A stretch of 15,994 nucleotides of DNA from CAVPRW01 sp046727435 [NCBI: bacterium] (GCA_046727435.1 JBKPCR010000511.1:1-15994); one strand, 5' to 3'. Numbered from the stretch's first letter, positions 6,666 to 14,538 are shown. Notes: generated by a model from the sequence alone, not told the origin. Numbers and translations: made by a program.

Positions 6666-8030
6666 GTGGTTGGGCACCTGGCTTTCAAGGATCTAGAAGC
6701 GATGATCCGAGCGGGGGACGTGGACACGGTGCTCACGGTGTTCCCAGATGCGCAGGGGCGCCTCATGGGAAAGCGCGCCGTGGGGCACTATTTCCTCGAC
6801 CATGTGGCGGGTGAGGGTTTACACGCCTGCATCTATCTCTTCACCGTAGATATCGACATGGAGCCGCTCCCAGGCTTCAAGTTGACCTCCTGGGAGAAAG
6901 GCTACGGGGATATGCAGATGGTCCCGGACATGGGCACGCTGCGCCTCATTCCCTGGCTGCCGAACACTGCCTTGGTCTTCTGCGATGTGTATACGGAAGA
7001 GAGAGCGCCGATCGAGGAAGCGCCGCGCTGGGTGCTGCGGCGTCAGGTCGAGCGCGCCGCCGCGGCAGGATATACGGTCAAGATCGGATCAGAGCTCGAG
7101 CTCTACCTATTCAAAGAGTCCTTCGAAGAAGCACGAACCAAGCGTTACCATGGACTGACGCCGGTTTCCGGGTATTTAGAAGATTATCACATCCTCCAGA
7201 CTACTCGGGAGGAGCCACTCATCCGCGCCATCCGCAACGGTATGGAAGGGGCTAATGTACCGGTGGAGTCCTCCAAGGGAGAGTGGGGCAAGGGGCAGGA
7301 GGAGATCAACCTGCGTTATGCTGAAGCGCTGGAGATGGCCGATCGTCACACCCTCTACAAGCATGGCGCGAAAGAGATCGCCCATTTGCAGGGCTGCTCG
7401 CTCACCTTCATGGCCAAGTACGATGTCGGTGCCGCAGGGTCGTCCTGCCACCTGCACTCCTCGCTCTGGGACAGCGCTGGTAAAAGACCGCTCTTCGAAG
7501 CGAAGAACCGTCGCACCGGCACAGCCTTGTTCCAGCATTGGCTCGCCGGCCAATTAGCGCTGGCACACGAGCTCACTTATTTCTATGCTTCAACCGTCAA
7601 CGCCTACAAGCGTTACCAGGCGGCGTCTTTTGCACCGACACGGATCGTCGCCGGCTGGGATAACCGCACGTGCGGCTTCAGAATATGCGGTGCAGGACCA
7701 GGCTTCCGCGTCGAAAATCGGATTCCGGGCGCCGATGCCAATCCCTACCTGGCCTTCGCCGCGACCATCGCGGCAGGACTCTACGGCATCCAGCATAAGC
7801 TAGAGCCACCGGCGCTGTATGAGGGCAACGCCTACGACGACGCCACACTTCCCCAGGTGCCGAAGACCTTGCGCGAGGCGATAGACACGTTGGAGCAATC
7901 GGGGGCCGCCCGCGAAGCATTCGGCACACGAGTGGTCGAGCACTATCTGCACATGGCGCTTCTGGAGCAAGAGGCCTTTGATCGTGCGGTGACCGACTGG
8001 GAGCTGATGCGAAATTTTGAGCGGATCTAA
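6666..8030 (+). CDS. Glutamine-synthetase-like ligase (gamma-glutamyl-amine ligase type)
   Basis: A 454-residue protein of the GlnA superfamily. It shows the metal-ligand pair E143/E145 (GSELELYLF), the glutamates of GEWGKGQEEINLRY (about 206-220), the histidine region SCHLHSSLWD (about 260-269), and RVENRIPGADANPYLAFAA in the C-terminal part. The catalytic skeleton is thus kept, but the sequence resembles GlnT/PuuA-type relatives more than true glutamine synthetase. Those enzymes use ATP to join glutamate to an amine such as putrescine, ethanolamine or anilines. No adenylylation-site tyrosine motif of GlnA was recognised. GTG 6666 is preferred because AGGAGG at 6655-6660 sits 5 bases upstream; TTG 6663 is the alternative. 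It heads the SDR, RidA and racemase-like genes, which suits amine handling, but the substrate is inferred only. Confidence 0.85.
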   Translation: MVGHLAFKDLEAMIRAGDVDTVLTVFPDAQGRLMGKRAVGHYFLDHVAGEGLHACIYLFTVDIDMEPLPGFKLTSWEKGYGDMQMVPDMGTLRLIPWLPNTALVFCDVYTEERAPIEEAPRWVLRRQVERAAAAGYTVKIGSELELYLFKESFEEARTKRYHGLTPVSGYLEDYHILQTTREEPLIRAIRNGMEGANVPVESSKGEWGKGQEEINLRYAEALEMADRHTLYKHGAKEIAHLQGCSLTFMAKYDVGAAGSSCHLHSSLWDSAGKRPLFEAKNRRTGTALFQHWLAGQLALAHELTYFYASTVNAYKRYQAASFAPTRIVAGWDNRTCGFRICGAGPGFRVENRIPGADANPYLAFAATIAAGLYGIQHKLEPPALYEGNAYDDATLPQVPKTLREAIDTLEQSGAAREAFGTRVVEHYLHMALLEQEAFDRAVTDWELMRNFERI

Positions 8031-8033
8031 ACA

Positions 8034-8810
8034 ATGGGCATGCCATCAGTGGCACGGTTATCTGGCAAGGTTGCGCTGATCACCGGCGCAGGCATGGGGA
8101 TGGGACGCGAGGCCTCGCTGTTGTTCGCCGAGCATGGGGCCCGCGTCATCGTCGCCGATATCAACCGCCAGGCCGCTGACGAGACCGTCCAGCTGGTACA
8201 GACGGCTGGCGGCGAGGCGATCGCAGTCAGCGGTGATGTGGCCCTTGAGGCCGACGTCAAACGTCTGGTGGAGGAGGGCGTTCAGGCCTACAAAGCCCTG
8301 CACATCCTCTATAACAATGCTGGGGTTCTGTGGAAAGACCGCGATCGCTCCGTACTGGAAACCGACGACACACATTGGGAACGAGTCATCGCGATCAATC
8401 TGAAATCGGTCTTCTGGGTCACAAAGTACGGCATCCCGCACCTGCAACAGGCAGGTGGCGGATCGATCATCATGGTGGGGTCGGTGTCGGCGCTGGCCGG
8501 TTTCACCCGTGCACAGGATGCCTACACGGCCGCGAAAGGCGGGTTGATCTCGCTCAACAAATCGCTCGCCATCCAGTTCGCTAAGGACAACATCCGCTCA
8601 AACATCATCCATCCAGGCATCGTCGATACACCCTTGCAAGCGCCCTATCTCACCGAAGCGCTTCGGAAAGAATTCGAGACCGGTATCCCGCTCGGTCGCA
8701 TCGCGCACCCGCGCGAGATCGCCTCCGTCGCCCTCTTCCTGGCCTCCGACGAGTCTTCCTACATGACTGGCGCTGAGCTGGTGGTGGATGGTGGCTTTAT
8801 GGCAAGATAG
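8034..8810 (+). CDS. Short-chain dehydrogenase/reductase (classical SDR)
   Basis: A 258-residue classical SDR, three bases after the GS-like stop. It has the cofactor loop TGAGMGMG (17-24), D42 at the end of beta-2 (VADIN), which favours NAD over NADP, NNAG (94-97), N122, S150, and Y164/K168 in YTAAK: a complete catalytic tetrad. The C-terminal IPLGRIAHPREIASVALFLASD and DGGF are typical of FabG-like and 2,3-dihydro-diol/hydroxy-acid dehydrogenases. It oxidises or reduces an alcohol/ketone of unknown identity. ATG 8034 is used; ATG 8040 is equally possible since neither has a clear ribosome site. The spacing implies co-transcription with the ligase gene. Confidence 0.9.
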   Translation: MGMPSVARLSGKVALITGAGMGMGREASLLFAEHGARVIVADINRQAADETVQLVQTAGGEAIAVSGDVALEADVKRLVEEGVQAYKALHILYNNAGVLWKDRDRSVLETDDTHWERVIAINLKSVFWVTKYGIPHLQQAGGGSIIMVGSVSALAGFTRAQDAYTAAKGGLISLNKSLAIQFAKDNIRSNIIHPGIVDTPLQAPYLTEALRKEFETGIPLGRIAHPREIASVALFLASDESSYMTGAELVVDGGFMAR

Positions 8811-8880
8811 TGTCTGGGTGACTGGTCAATGGGGACTGGGATCAAATGACGGCAGTCTATCGCTGTGGGAGGAACACACC

Positions 8881-9402
8881 GTGCTCGTTGAAGACAAGCT
8901 GAAAGCCTTAGGACTCGAGCTGCCGGACCTCGATGAGCAGTATCGCCGGAATGCCTCAGGAGCGCGCTTCATTTCGCACTATGCCGTGCAGAACGTCCTC
9001 TACCTCTCGGGCACGACGCCGATAAGAGGTGGCCAGCCCTTCAATCCTGGGGTGTTGGGCCAGGATTTGACCCTTGAGCAGGGCTACGAAGCTGCACGCT
9101 ATGCAGCTCTGGCCAGCCTGGCAGCCGTCAAGTATGCGTTGGGGGATCTCGACCGCGTGCAACAGATCGTGCAGGTGATCGGCTTCGTCAACTCGGCTCC
9201 AGGCTTTAGCAACCAGCCTCGCGTCATCAACGGCGCCACAGACCTCCTGGTCGAACTGTTCGGCGAACGCGGCAAGCCGACACGCGCCGCCATTGGCTGC
9301 CAGGGTTTGGCGTTGAACCATTCGGTTGAAATCGTCATGACGGTGCTGTTTTCCGGCAGTGACGTTCGAGCCCCATTGGCCCGCGACCACTATGCCAGAT
9401 GA
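8881..9402 (+). CDS. RidA/YjgF-family protein
   Basis: A 173-residue member of the Rid superfamily, of the longer subtype. Diagnostic stretches are NVLYLSGTTP, GQDLTLEQGYEAARYAALASL, ALGDLDRVQQIVQVIGFVNS and FSNQPRVINGATDLLVE. An arginine (TRAAIGC) and a late glutamate (HSVEIVMT) occur near where RidA places its imine-binding Arg and Glu. RidA hydrolyses reactive enamines/imines from PLP enzymes or amine oxidation. The GTG start at 8881 follows GGGAGGAAC; an in-frame ATG at 8788 would overlap the SDR and add 31 residues unlike the family, so it is rejected. The stop overlaps an ATG in ATGA form with the racemase-like gene. The function in this pathway could be imine clearance, or a subtype-specific reaction. 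Confidence 0.82.
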   Translation: MLVEDKLKALGLELPDLDEQYRRNASGARFISHYAVQNVLYLSGTTPIRGGQPFNPGVLGQDLTLEQGYEAARYAALASLAAVKYALGDLDRVQQIVQVIGFVNSAPGFSNQPRVINGATDLLVELFGERGKPTRAAIGCQGLALNHSVEIVMTVLFSGSDVRAPLARDHYAR

Positions 9403-9419
9403 CCAGAGGAGGGGGCGAC

Positions 9420-10151
9420 ATGCGGGTGCAGGGGGGCTATAACCTTTATGGTTTCAGCGTCGGCATCCTGATGCTCGACACGCGATTTCCGCGCATCCCC
9501 GGCGACATGGGCAACGCTGCGACGTTTCCCTTCCCCGTCCGCTACCATCGGGTACAAGGCGCTTCGCCAGAATTAGTGGTGCGTCAAGGAGCGAGGGAGC
9601 TGTTGCCGGCCTTCATCGATGGCGCTAAATTCCTGGAACGGGAGGGCGTGCAGGCCATCACCACTAACTGCGGCTTTCTGGCCAAGTTCCAACGCGAGAT
9701 CGCCGCGGCCGTGACGGTACCCGTCTTCACCTCCAGCCTGATGCTGGTGCCGATGGTGCACCGCATGCTTCCTCCTGGGAAGGCGGTGGGGATCATGACC
9801 GTCGATGCCCCGTCGCTAACGCCGGCCGATTTCGAGGGCGTCGGGATCACGTCAGCGATGCCAGTCGCCATCGCAGGCATGGAGACTGAGCGAGAATTCA
9901 CCCGCGTCCTCCTTGGCAATCAGATGACCCTCGACGTCGAAGCCGCGCGTCGGGAGCACATCCGGGTGGCACAACGGCTCTGTGCCGAGCATCCCGAGGT
10001 CGGCGCCATGGTCCTTGAATGCACCAACATGCCGCCGTACCGCGCGGATATTCAAGCAGCCACCGGGTTGGCCGTGTTCGATATCGTACATCTGGTGCAG
10101 ATGGTCCACACCGCACTGGGGCACGGCATTCCGCCACGTCCGGTGCTGTGA
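9420..10151 (+). CDS. Asp/Glu racemase superfamily enzyme
   Basis: A 243-residue protein of the two-domain Asp/Glu/hydantoin racemase superfamily, which also includes maleate cis-trans isomerase and arylmalonate decarboxylase. The two symmetric catalytic cysteines are present: C84 in TTNCGFL and C201 in LECTNMPPY. The N-terminal GDMGNAATFPFPV resembles a group of uncharacterised racemase-like proteins found in catabolic clusters. It should act by cysteine-based proton transfer at a carbon next to a carboxylate, without cofactor. ATG 9420 is preached by the ribosome site GAGGAGGGGG (about 9405-9414); ATG 9399, overlapping the RidA stop, would add seven residues (MTRGGGD) and may only mark coupling. 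The substrate is unknown; isomerisation, racemisation and decarboxylation are all possible. Confidence 0.82.
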   Translation: MRVQGGYNLYGFSVGILMLDTRFPRIPGDMGNAATFPFPVRYHRVQGASPELVVRQGARELLPAFIDGAKFLEREGVQAITTNCGFLAKFQREIAAAVTVPVFTSSLMLVPMVHRMLPPGKAVGIMTVDAPSLTPADFEGVGITSAMPVAIAGMETEREFTRVLLGNQMTLDVEAARREHIRVAQRLCAEHPEVGAMVLECTNMPPYRADIQAATGLAVFDIVHLVQMVHTALGHGIPPRPVL

Positions 10152-10193
10152 GCGGCACGCTGCTGCCTCAGAACCGAACAACGGAGAGAAGAC

Positions 10194-11141
10194 ATGGCAC
10201 GCTACCGACATCATTTGCCCCAACTCTCTGGTGGTCTTTTCCTCACCGATGGTGGTATCGAAACCACTCTCATTTTTCACGAAGGGTTGACGTTGCCTTA
10301 CTTCGCTGCCTTCGATTTGCTGAAGCACGATGAAGGCTATGCCGCGCTGCAAAAGTACTTCCGGACCTATGTCGACATCGCCCGGCGCTATGGTGTCGGG
10401 TGCATCCTGGAGAGCGCGACGTGGCGTGCCAGTCCGGATTGGGGCAGGAAGCTCGGTTATTCCACCACAGCGCTGGCCGAGCTGAATCGCAAGGCGATTA
10501 CCTTGCTGCAGGAGATCCGCGACGCCTACGAACTTGGTACCACGCCGATAGTTATCAGCGGCTGTATTGGCCCACGAGGCGATGGATACAATCCGGCTGC
10601 ACTGATGACCGCGGAGGCCGCCGAGCGCTACCATACCATGCAGGCGCAAACGTTTCGTGATACTGAGGCAGACCTGGTGACGGCCATCACCATGTCTTAT
10701 GCCGCCGAAGCCATCGGCCTCACCCGTGCGGCGCTGGTAGCGGAGATGCCCGTGGTGATTTCGTTTACCGTCGAAACCGATGGCCGCTTGCCGACCGGGC
10801 AAACGTTGCGGGATGCCATCGAACAGGTCGACGACGCCACCGGTCGTGGCCCGGTGTATTACATGATCAATTGCGCCCATCCGACGCATTTTGTCGGGAC
10901 GCTGGCGGCTGGCGAACGGTGGCTCGACAGAATTCGCGGTCTGAGAGCCAATGCCTCAACCAAGAGTCATGCTGAGCTAGATGAAGCGGCAGAACTCGAT
11001 GACGGTAACCCCATAGAGCTCGGCCTACAGTACCGCGAGCTGAAAGGGAAATTGCCGCAGTTAAACGTGCTGGGTGGTTGCTGTGGAACCGATCACCGCC
11101 ATGTCGCAGAAATCTGCCAAGCCTGTATGCCGCTGTTCTAA
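10194..11141 (+). CDS. Homocysteine S-methyltransferase family protein
   Basis: A 315-residue barrel protein of the MmuM/BHMT/MetH-N family. LTDGGIETTL (17-26) is the typical beginning, GCIGPRGDGY (123-132) follows, and the zinc ligands are C227 (INCAHP) and the pair C296/C297 (GGCCGTDHRH). The zinc site is therefore complete, and transfer of a methyl group to homocysteine or another thiol is likely. Known donors in the family are S-methylmethionine, betaine or a corrinoid; the donor here is unknown. ATG 10194 follows GGAGAG at 10183-10188, 42 bp after the racemase-like gene. It is the second zinc thiol-methyltransferase of the cluster, of a different fold from the MetE-like one. A SAM methyltransferase follows downstream. 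Confidence 0.88.
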   Translation: MARYRHHLPQLSGGLFLTDGGIETTLIFHEGLTLPYFAAFDLLKHDEGYAALQKYFRTYVDIARRYGVGCILESATWRASPDWGRKLGYSTTALAELNRKAITLLQEIRDAYELGTTPIVISGCIGPRGDGYNPAALMTAEAAERYHTMQAQTFRDTEADLVTAITMSYAAEAIGLTRAALVAEMPVVISFTVETDGRLPTGQTLRDAIEQVDDATGRGPVYYMINCAHPTHFVGTLAAGERWLDRIRGLRANASTKSHAELDEAAELDDGNPIELGLQYRELKGKLPQLNVLGGCCGTDHRHVAEICQACMPLF

Positions 11142-11255
11142 CAGCAGACCGTGCAAGAGATTGGTGATAGATTTGCCCGTCGCGGTTGGCCGGCTAACTC
11201 CATGCCTTGCCGAACATCGGCGATGAATTGTGCGTTCCAGTATGATGGAGTAGCC

Positions 11256-11960
11256 ATGTTTACAGAGACGGCCCAGTACTATGACAAGATCTACGCATTC
11301 AAGGATTACTCCGCCGAAGCCGACCGCCTCATGGCGATTTTCCGCGAACATCAGCGTTCAGGGGGGATACACCTGCTTGACGTGGCCTGTGGGACGGGTC
11401 GGCATCTCGAGTATCTCAAGGATCGGTACAACGTCGAGGGCCTAGACATCTCCCTTGAATTGCTCGCTATCGCACGCCAACGCCTTCCAGGCATCCGCTT
11501 GCACCACGGTGACATGACGGCGTTCCACCTTGGAAAGACCTTCGACCTGGTCACCTGCCTGTTCAGTGCCATTGGGTATGTCAAGACGCTGGAGAATCTC
11601 GCGCGAGCGGTCGGATGCATGGCAAGACACCTCAAGGCCGGCGGACTCTTAGCGATCGAGCCTTGGTTCACCCCCGACACTTGGCGCCCCGGCACTGTGC
11701 ATGCCATATTCATCGATGAACCCGAATTGAAGATCGCCCGCATCAATACCAGTTTGGTCACTGAACACCTGTCCATCTTCGACCTACATTATTTAATCGG
11801 CACACCGGCGGGGACCGAGCATGTGGTCGAACATCATGAGATGGGGCTCTTCACGACCGACGACATGCATGCCGCGCTGGTGGCAGTCGGTCTGGAAGTA
11901 ACCTTTGACCCCCAAGGATTGATGGGCAGGGGCCTATTCATTGGGCGACATCCAGGCTAG
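11256..11960 (+). CDS. Class I SAM-dependent methyltransferase
   Basis: A 234-residue Rossmann-fold methyltransferase. Motif I is LDVACGTG (41-48), the acidic ribose ligand is D64 (GLDIS), motif II-like GDM is at 85-87, and FDLVTCLFSAIGYV (97-110) follows. The start MFTETAQYYDKIYAFKDY and later EPWFTPDTWRPGT are characteristic of a group close to the N,N-dimethyltransferases of amino-sugar biosynthesis (DesVI/TylM1-like), though many members have unknown small-molecule substrates. ATG 11256 follows GATGGAG; a GTG at 11151 in the same frame would add 35 residues without family likeness. The 114-bp gap before it is longer than other gaps, so it may have its own start of transcription, but I could not name a convincing promoter. 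Confidence 0.85.
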   Translation: MFTETAQYYDKIYAFKDYSAEADRLMAIFREHQRSGGIHLLDVACGTGRHLEYLKDRYNVEGLDISLELLAIARQRLPGIRLHHGDMTAFHLGKTFDLVTCLFSAIGYVKTLENLARAVGCMARHLKAGGLLAIEPWFTPDTWRPGTVHAIFIDEPELKIARINTSLVTEHLSIFDLHYLIGTPAGTEHVVEHHEMGLFTTDDMHAALVAVGLEVTFDPQGLMGRGLFIGRHPG

Positions 11961-12113
11961 AGCAGGGCCAAAAACGCCCTAGTCTAGCGTTATAGCCAAC
12001 GGCGGAATGGGACTGAGCCATCATGCACTCAAATGGTTCCGGCAGGGGTTTGACGACGGGTGCAAGAGCGGATAGAATTAGCCAAACATTCGAGGTGCAA
12101 AGGGGGAGCAATC
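11961..12113 (+). promoter_or_regulatory. Spacer with weak hairpin and sigma70-like promoter
   Basis: This 153-bp gap carries a short hairpin AGGGC (11964-11968)/GCCCT (11976-11980) right after the methyltransferase stop, too weak and without a T-tract to be a sure terminator. It also has TTGACG at 12050-12055, a 17-base spacer, and TAGAAT at 12073-12078, close to the sigma70 consensus with ideal spacing. Transcription would begin near 12085, about 30 bases before the ATG at 12114. The NMT1-like gene and the lactonase behind it probably form a separate unit from this promoter. No operator palindrome was seen. Confidence 0.6.
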
Positions 12114-13031
12114 ATGACGACGCAAGCTGACCTGAAGCCCGTGCGGGTTTCCATGATGAATGCCGTCCATGACTTGGCGGTGCTCGTGGCGAGAGATGAA
12201 GGCCTGTTCCGTGACGAGGGGCTCGATGTCATGATTGTCAATACCCCAGGCACCGCTCAGGTCAACGTCGACCGCCAGGCGTTGCGCCATGAGATCTTCG
12301 ACCGCACCATGGAAGCCCTCTACAACACCGGCGGTGTCGATCAGTACCGCATGTGCGAGTGGGGAGTCATGAAGCGCACCGTGGAAGCCATTCAGTGTGG
12401 CCAGCGGCCGGCGAAAATCGTCGCCTTGGGCAGCGCCATGTCCAAGATGGCCATCATCACCGCCCCGCACAGTCATATCTATGAGCCGGAGCAGCTCAAA
12501 AACACGCCAGTAGCCGTCAGCCCGTTCAATGGGTCACATTTCACCACCCTCAAGATGCTCGAGGGCTTTATCAAGAAGGAGCATATCCGCGTGGTCCACG
12601 CCGGCACCATGCAGGAGCGCCTGGAGGCAGTACGCCAGGGTGAGGTGGCGGCTGGCAACTTTATGGAGCCCTGGATTAGCATTGCCCAGAAGCAGGGATT
12701 CCGCATCCTGATGGAGAGCCACTCAACGCGCAGCGAGGCGGCCAGCGATGAGCTGGACGGCCCCACCCTCGCCGCCATGTTCCGCGCCGAGGCACGGGCT
12801 GCCGAGATGATCAATCGGAACCCCGGGAAGTATGCGCACTATCTGCTCCAGGAAGCCCATGGCCTCCTCGAACCGCATGAGTTGCAGACCTGGCGCCTGC
12901 TCTACGGCCCACCCGTGCCGTATACGCGGGAACGCTTTGAGGCCACCTACGAGTGGATGCTGAGCTATCCTGAGCTCGTCGCCCCTGGTGCCACTTATGA
13001 GACGGTGGTGGACAACCGTGCCTGGGAGTGA
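12114..13031 (+). CDS. NMT1/THI5-like periplasmic-binding-fold protein without signal peptide
   Basis: A 305-residue protein of the NMT1-like/ABC substrate-binding fold: MNAVHDLAVLVARDEGLFRDEGLDV near the N-terminus is the classic opening of the family (residues 15-39), and NFMEPWISIAQKQG is the later hinge-side segment. It begins MTTQADLKPVRV with no signal peptide, lipobox or membrane segment, so as written it is cytoplasmic. This speaks against an ordinary transport binding protein and leaves an enzyme (cytosolic decarboxylase or synthase with this fold, as known for dihydroxyphthalate decarboxylase, MqnA/D and THI5) or a sensor. The CCCFC motif of THI5 is absent. ATG 12114 has AGGGGGAG upstream; ATG 12060 in frame lies within the promoter and is rejected. 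No permease or ATPase gene is adjacent. Confidence 0.7.
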   Translation: MTTQADLKPVRVSMMNAVHDLAVLVARDEGLFRDEGLDVMIVNTPGTAQVNVDRQALRHEIFDRTMEALYNTGGVDQYRMCEWGVMKRTVEAIQCGQRPAKIVALGSAMSKMAIITAPHSHIYEPEQLKNTPVAVSPFNGSHFTTLKMLEGFIKKEHIRVVHAGTMQERLEAVRQGEVAAGNFMEPWISIAQKQGFRILMESHSTRSEAASDELDGPTLAAMFRAEARAAEMINRNPGKYAHYLLQEAHGLLEPHELQTWRLLYGPPVPYTRERFEATYEWMLSYPELVAPGATYETVVDNRAWE

Positions 13032-13043
13032 GAGGGAAGGATC

Positions 13044-13134
13044 ATGGTCAATCGTCGCACGTTTATGACGCTACTCGCAACCGCTGCTGTCGCGCCGGAC
13101 TTCTCATGGGCGCAGGGAGGGGGGGCGACAGGGT
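13044..13134 (+). pseudogene. Secreted beta-propeller lactonase, 5' fragment (signal peptide)
   Basis: ATG 13044 follows GAGGGAAGG, 12 bp after the NMT1-like stop. The first residues, MVNRRTFMTLLATAAVA, are a Tat-like signal (twin Arg, hydrophobic core), with SWAQ as a likely cleavage zone. The gene is cut at 13134 by the insertion sequence; read into the element it ends after a few codons (TGSPVST). Rejoining the two sides does not restore the frame: the propeller frame is one base off. The G7 tract at 13119-13125 is the likely place, since eight or five Gs would give a continuous reading frame into RVALYASVG. So the gene is broken twice, unless the G count is a sequencing error. Confidence 0.75.
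13126..13134. repeat. 9-bp target-site duplication, left copy
   Basis: CGACAGGGT lies directly before the left end of the insertion sequence and is repeated exactly at 14557-14565. A 9-bp duplication is in the range known for IS4-family elements. It shows that the element moved into the lactonase gene by transposition and that both ends are intact. Confidence 0.9.
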
Positions 13135-13152
13135 CACCGGTCTCAACTTAAG
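13135..13152. repeat. Left terminal inverted repeat of the IS
   Basis: Eighteen bases starting CACCGGTCT; 17 of 18 match the reverse complement of the right end at 14539-14556. The TAA stop of the transposase (complement of 13148-13150) falls inside it, so the coding region runs to the very edge of the element. Confidence 0.9.
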
Positions 13153-14482
13153 GGTCGCCCCAAATGATGGACTCTAGTTGCTGGCGCTCGCGGTGCTGCT
13201 TGCGCCGCCGTTTGACAAGGCCGAGGAGTTTCACATGCTCGACCAGAAAGGCCACCAGGTCGTCACACTCACCACGCTGCACCGCACGGCTATAATGATA
13301 GAAGGCGCGAAAGACCATCTCCACCGAGATGCGTTCCAAGGGTTCACCCAGCGCCTGGGCGACCTGCTGGCAGATCGTCACCAGCACCGCATAGAACACC
13401 AACGTCGCATAGAGCTGCCACTGGACCGCATTCGTAGAGCCCGTCCACACGTAGGCCAAATCCAGGAGCCGTTTGGTCAAGGCAAACGCATCCTCGATCC
13501 GCCAGCGTCGCCGATACAGCTCACAGACTTGGCGGGCCGACAGCACTTGGGGATCGAGCACATGGGTCAGATAGCGATACCATGCGCCCTGCCACAGCAC
13601 CGAGACCATCCGCAGTGGATACGTGCAGGGATTCGAGCGGTACTGGCCCACGTGAAGGATTTCGTCCCGATAGTATGGGCTACCGCTCAGCACCTGCACG
13701 GTGCGATATGCTGTCTTCTCCCGCATCCGAGTGACAAAGAACTTCTGCGAACCCGCGAAGTCATCGCACCACAGAAAGCTGAAAAATCCCAGGTCAACGA
13801 CCAACAAGCCACCCACGGGAAGCGCCGCCAGGATCTCCGCGGCAAACCGCTTGTCATTGGCCGCGGCGTCCTCAGTATAGAGCTGCCACAGCGGCCGATG
13901 GCTGAAGGCTTCCACCATGGCCAGGGTCTTGCCAGCGAGCATCACGCCGTCGCGCTCTCGCAAGACCTGGGTGCGTTGACGCAGGGCTTCCAAGGTCGAG
14001 CCATCCACGATGGCGATCAACGGGAAGTGCTCCCGTACTGGCGCCCAGCTCGGATGGCACACGGAGGGCGCGGCTTGGGCCTGCAACCGTGTACACACCT
14101 CGGCAAAGAGCTGCCCCATCACCGCGGCCGGCAGCACATCGAGCCGTTTGGTGATGGCTTGGGGACTGACGTGCAACGGCGGTATCCACAACAGGCCTTC
14201 CCGGGCCAAGACCTTCTGCACCTCGGCTACCGCGGGCACCCGGCGCCACACCAGGCTCACCACAATAGCGACCATCACTGGCAGCGTCAACAGCCGCTGC
14301 CGCATGCGGATGAGCCGCTGCGGTTGCCGGGGATCGCGTCGCTCCAGCTGGCGCGGGGCGAGCAGAGACGGACTGAGCAAGGCGGTCAGATGTTGTTCCA
14401 CCTCTTCTACCGCTGGCATAGGAATTTGCGAGCGGCGCCGAAAATCTGTGGAGGATCGGCGCGTCGTCTGTTTGTGTGCCAT
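13148..14482 (-). CDS. IS4-family DDE transposase
   Basis: A 444-residue transposase with the DDE catalytic set of the IS4 family: first Asp in IVDGSTLE, second in VVDLGFF, and the glutamate in YRRRWRIEDAFALTK, which fits the family signature Y-(2)-R-(3)-E-(6)-K exactly. The N-terminal part is basic (HKQTTRRSSTDFRRRSQ), as expected for DNA binding. The start MAHKQ at 14482 has AGGAGG six bases upstream on the minus strand; a further in-frame ATG at 14512 would add ten residues without such a site. The gene is uninterrupted and reads opposite to all neighbours. A 456-codon open frame lies exactly antisense to it and is a composition shadow. Confidence 0.93.
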   Translation of the reverse strand: MAHKQTTRRSSTDFRRRSQIPMPAVEEVEQHLTALLSPSLLAPRQLERRDPRQPQRLIRMRQRLLTLPVMVAIVVSLVWRRVPAVAEVQKVLAREGLLWIPPLHVSPQAITKRLDVLPAAVMGQLFAEVCTRLQAQAAPSVCHPSWAPVREHFPLIAIVDGSTLEALRQRTQVLRERDGVMLAGKTLAMVEAFSHRPLWQLYTEDAAANDKRFAAEILAALPVGGLLVVDLGFFSFLWCDDFAGSQKFFVTRMREKTAYRTVQVLSGSPYYRDEILHVGQYRSNPCTYPLRMVSVLWQGAWYRYLTHVLDPQVLSARQVCELYRRRWRIEDAFALTKRLLDLAYVWTGSTNAVQWQLYATLVFYAVLVTICQQVAQALGEPLERISVEMVFRAFYHYSRAVQRGECDDLVAFLVEHVKLLGLVKRRRKQHRERQQLESIIWGDP

Positions 14483-14538
14483 AGGGGGCCTCCTCTCTCT
14501 GGAAGCCTCCATGATAGCGTAAATGCGACCATTGATGG

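Noticed and set aside
8788-8880. Upstream ATG extension of the RidA-family gene
   Set aside because: It overlaps the SDR gene and the 31 extra residues do not fit the family; GTG 8881 has a proper GGAGG-type site.
9852-10889. Minus-strand frame of 345 codons across the racemase-like and homocysteine methyltransferase genes
   Set aside because: It spans two clearly recognised + strand genes and their gap, with no family likeness; a composition shadow.
11151-11255. GTG extension of the SAM methyltransferase
   Set aside because: The 35 added residues are unlike the family N-terminus, which begins naturally at MFTETAQYYD.
11964-11980. Rho-independent terminator after the methyltransferase
   Set aside because: The stem has only five pairs and no T-tract; it is noted with the spacer but not called a terminator.
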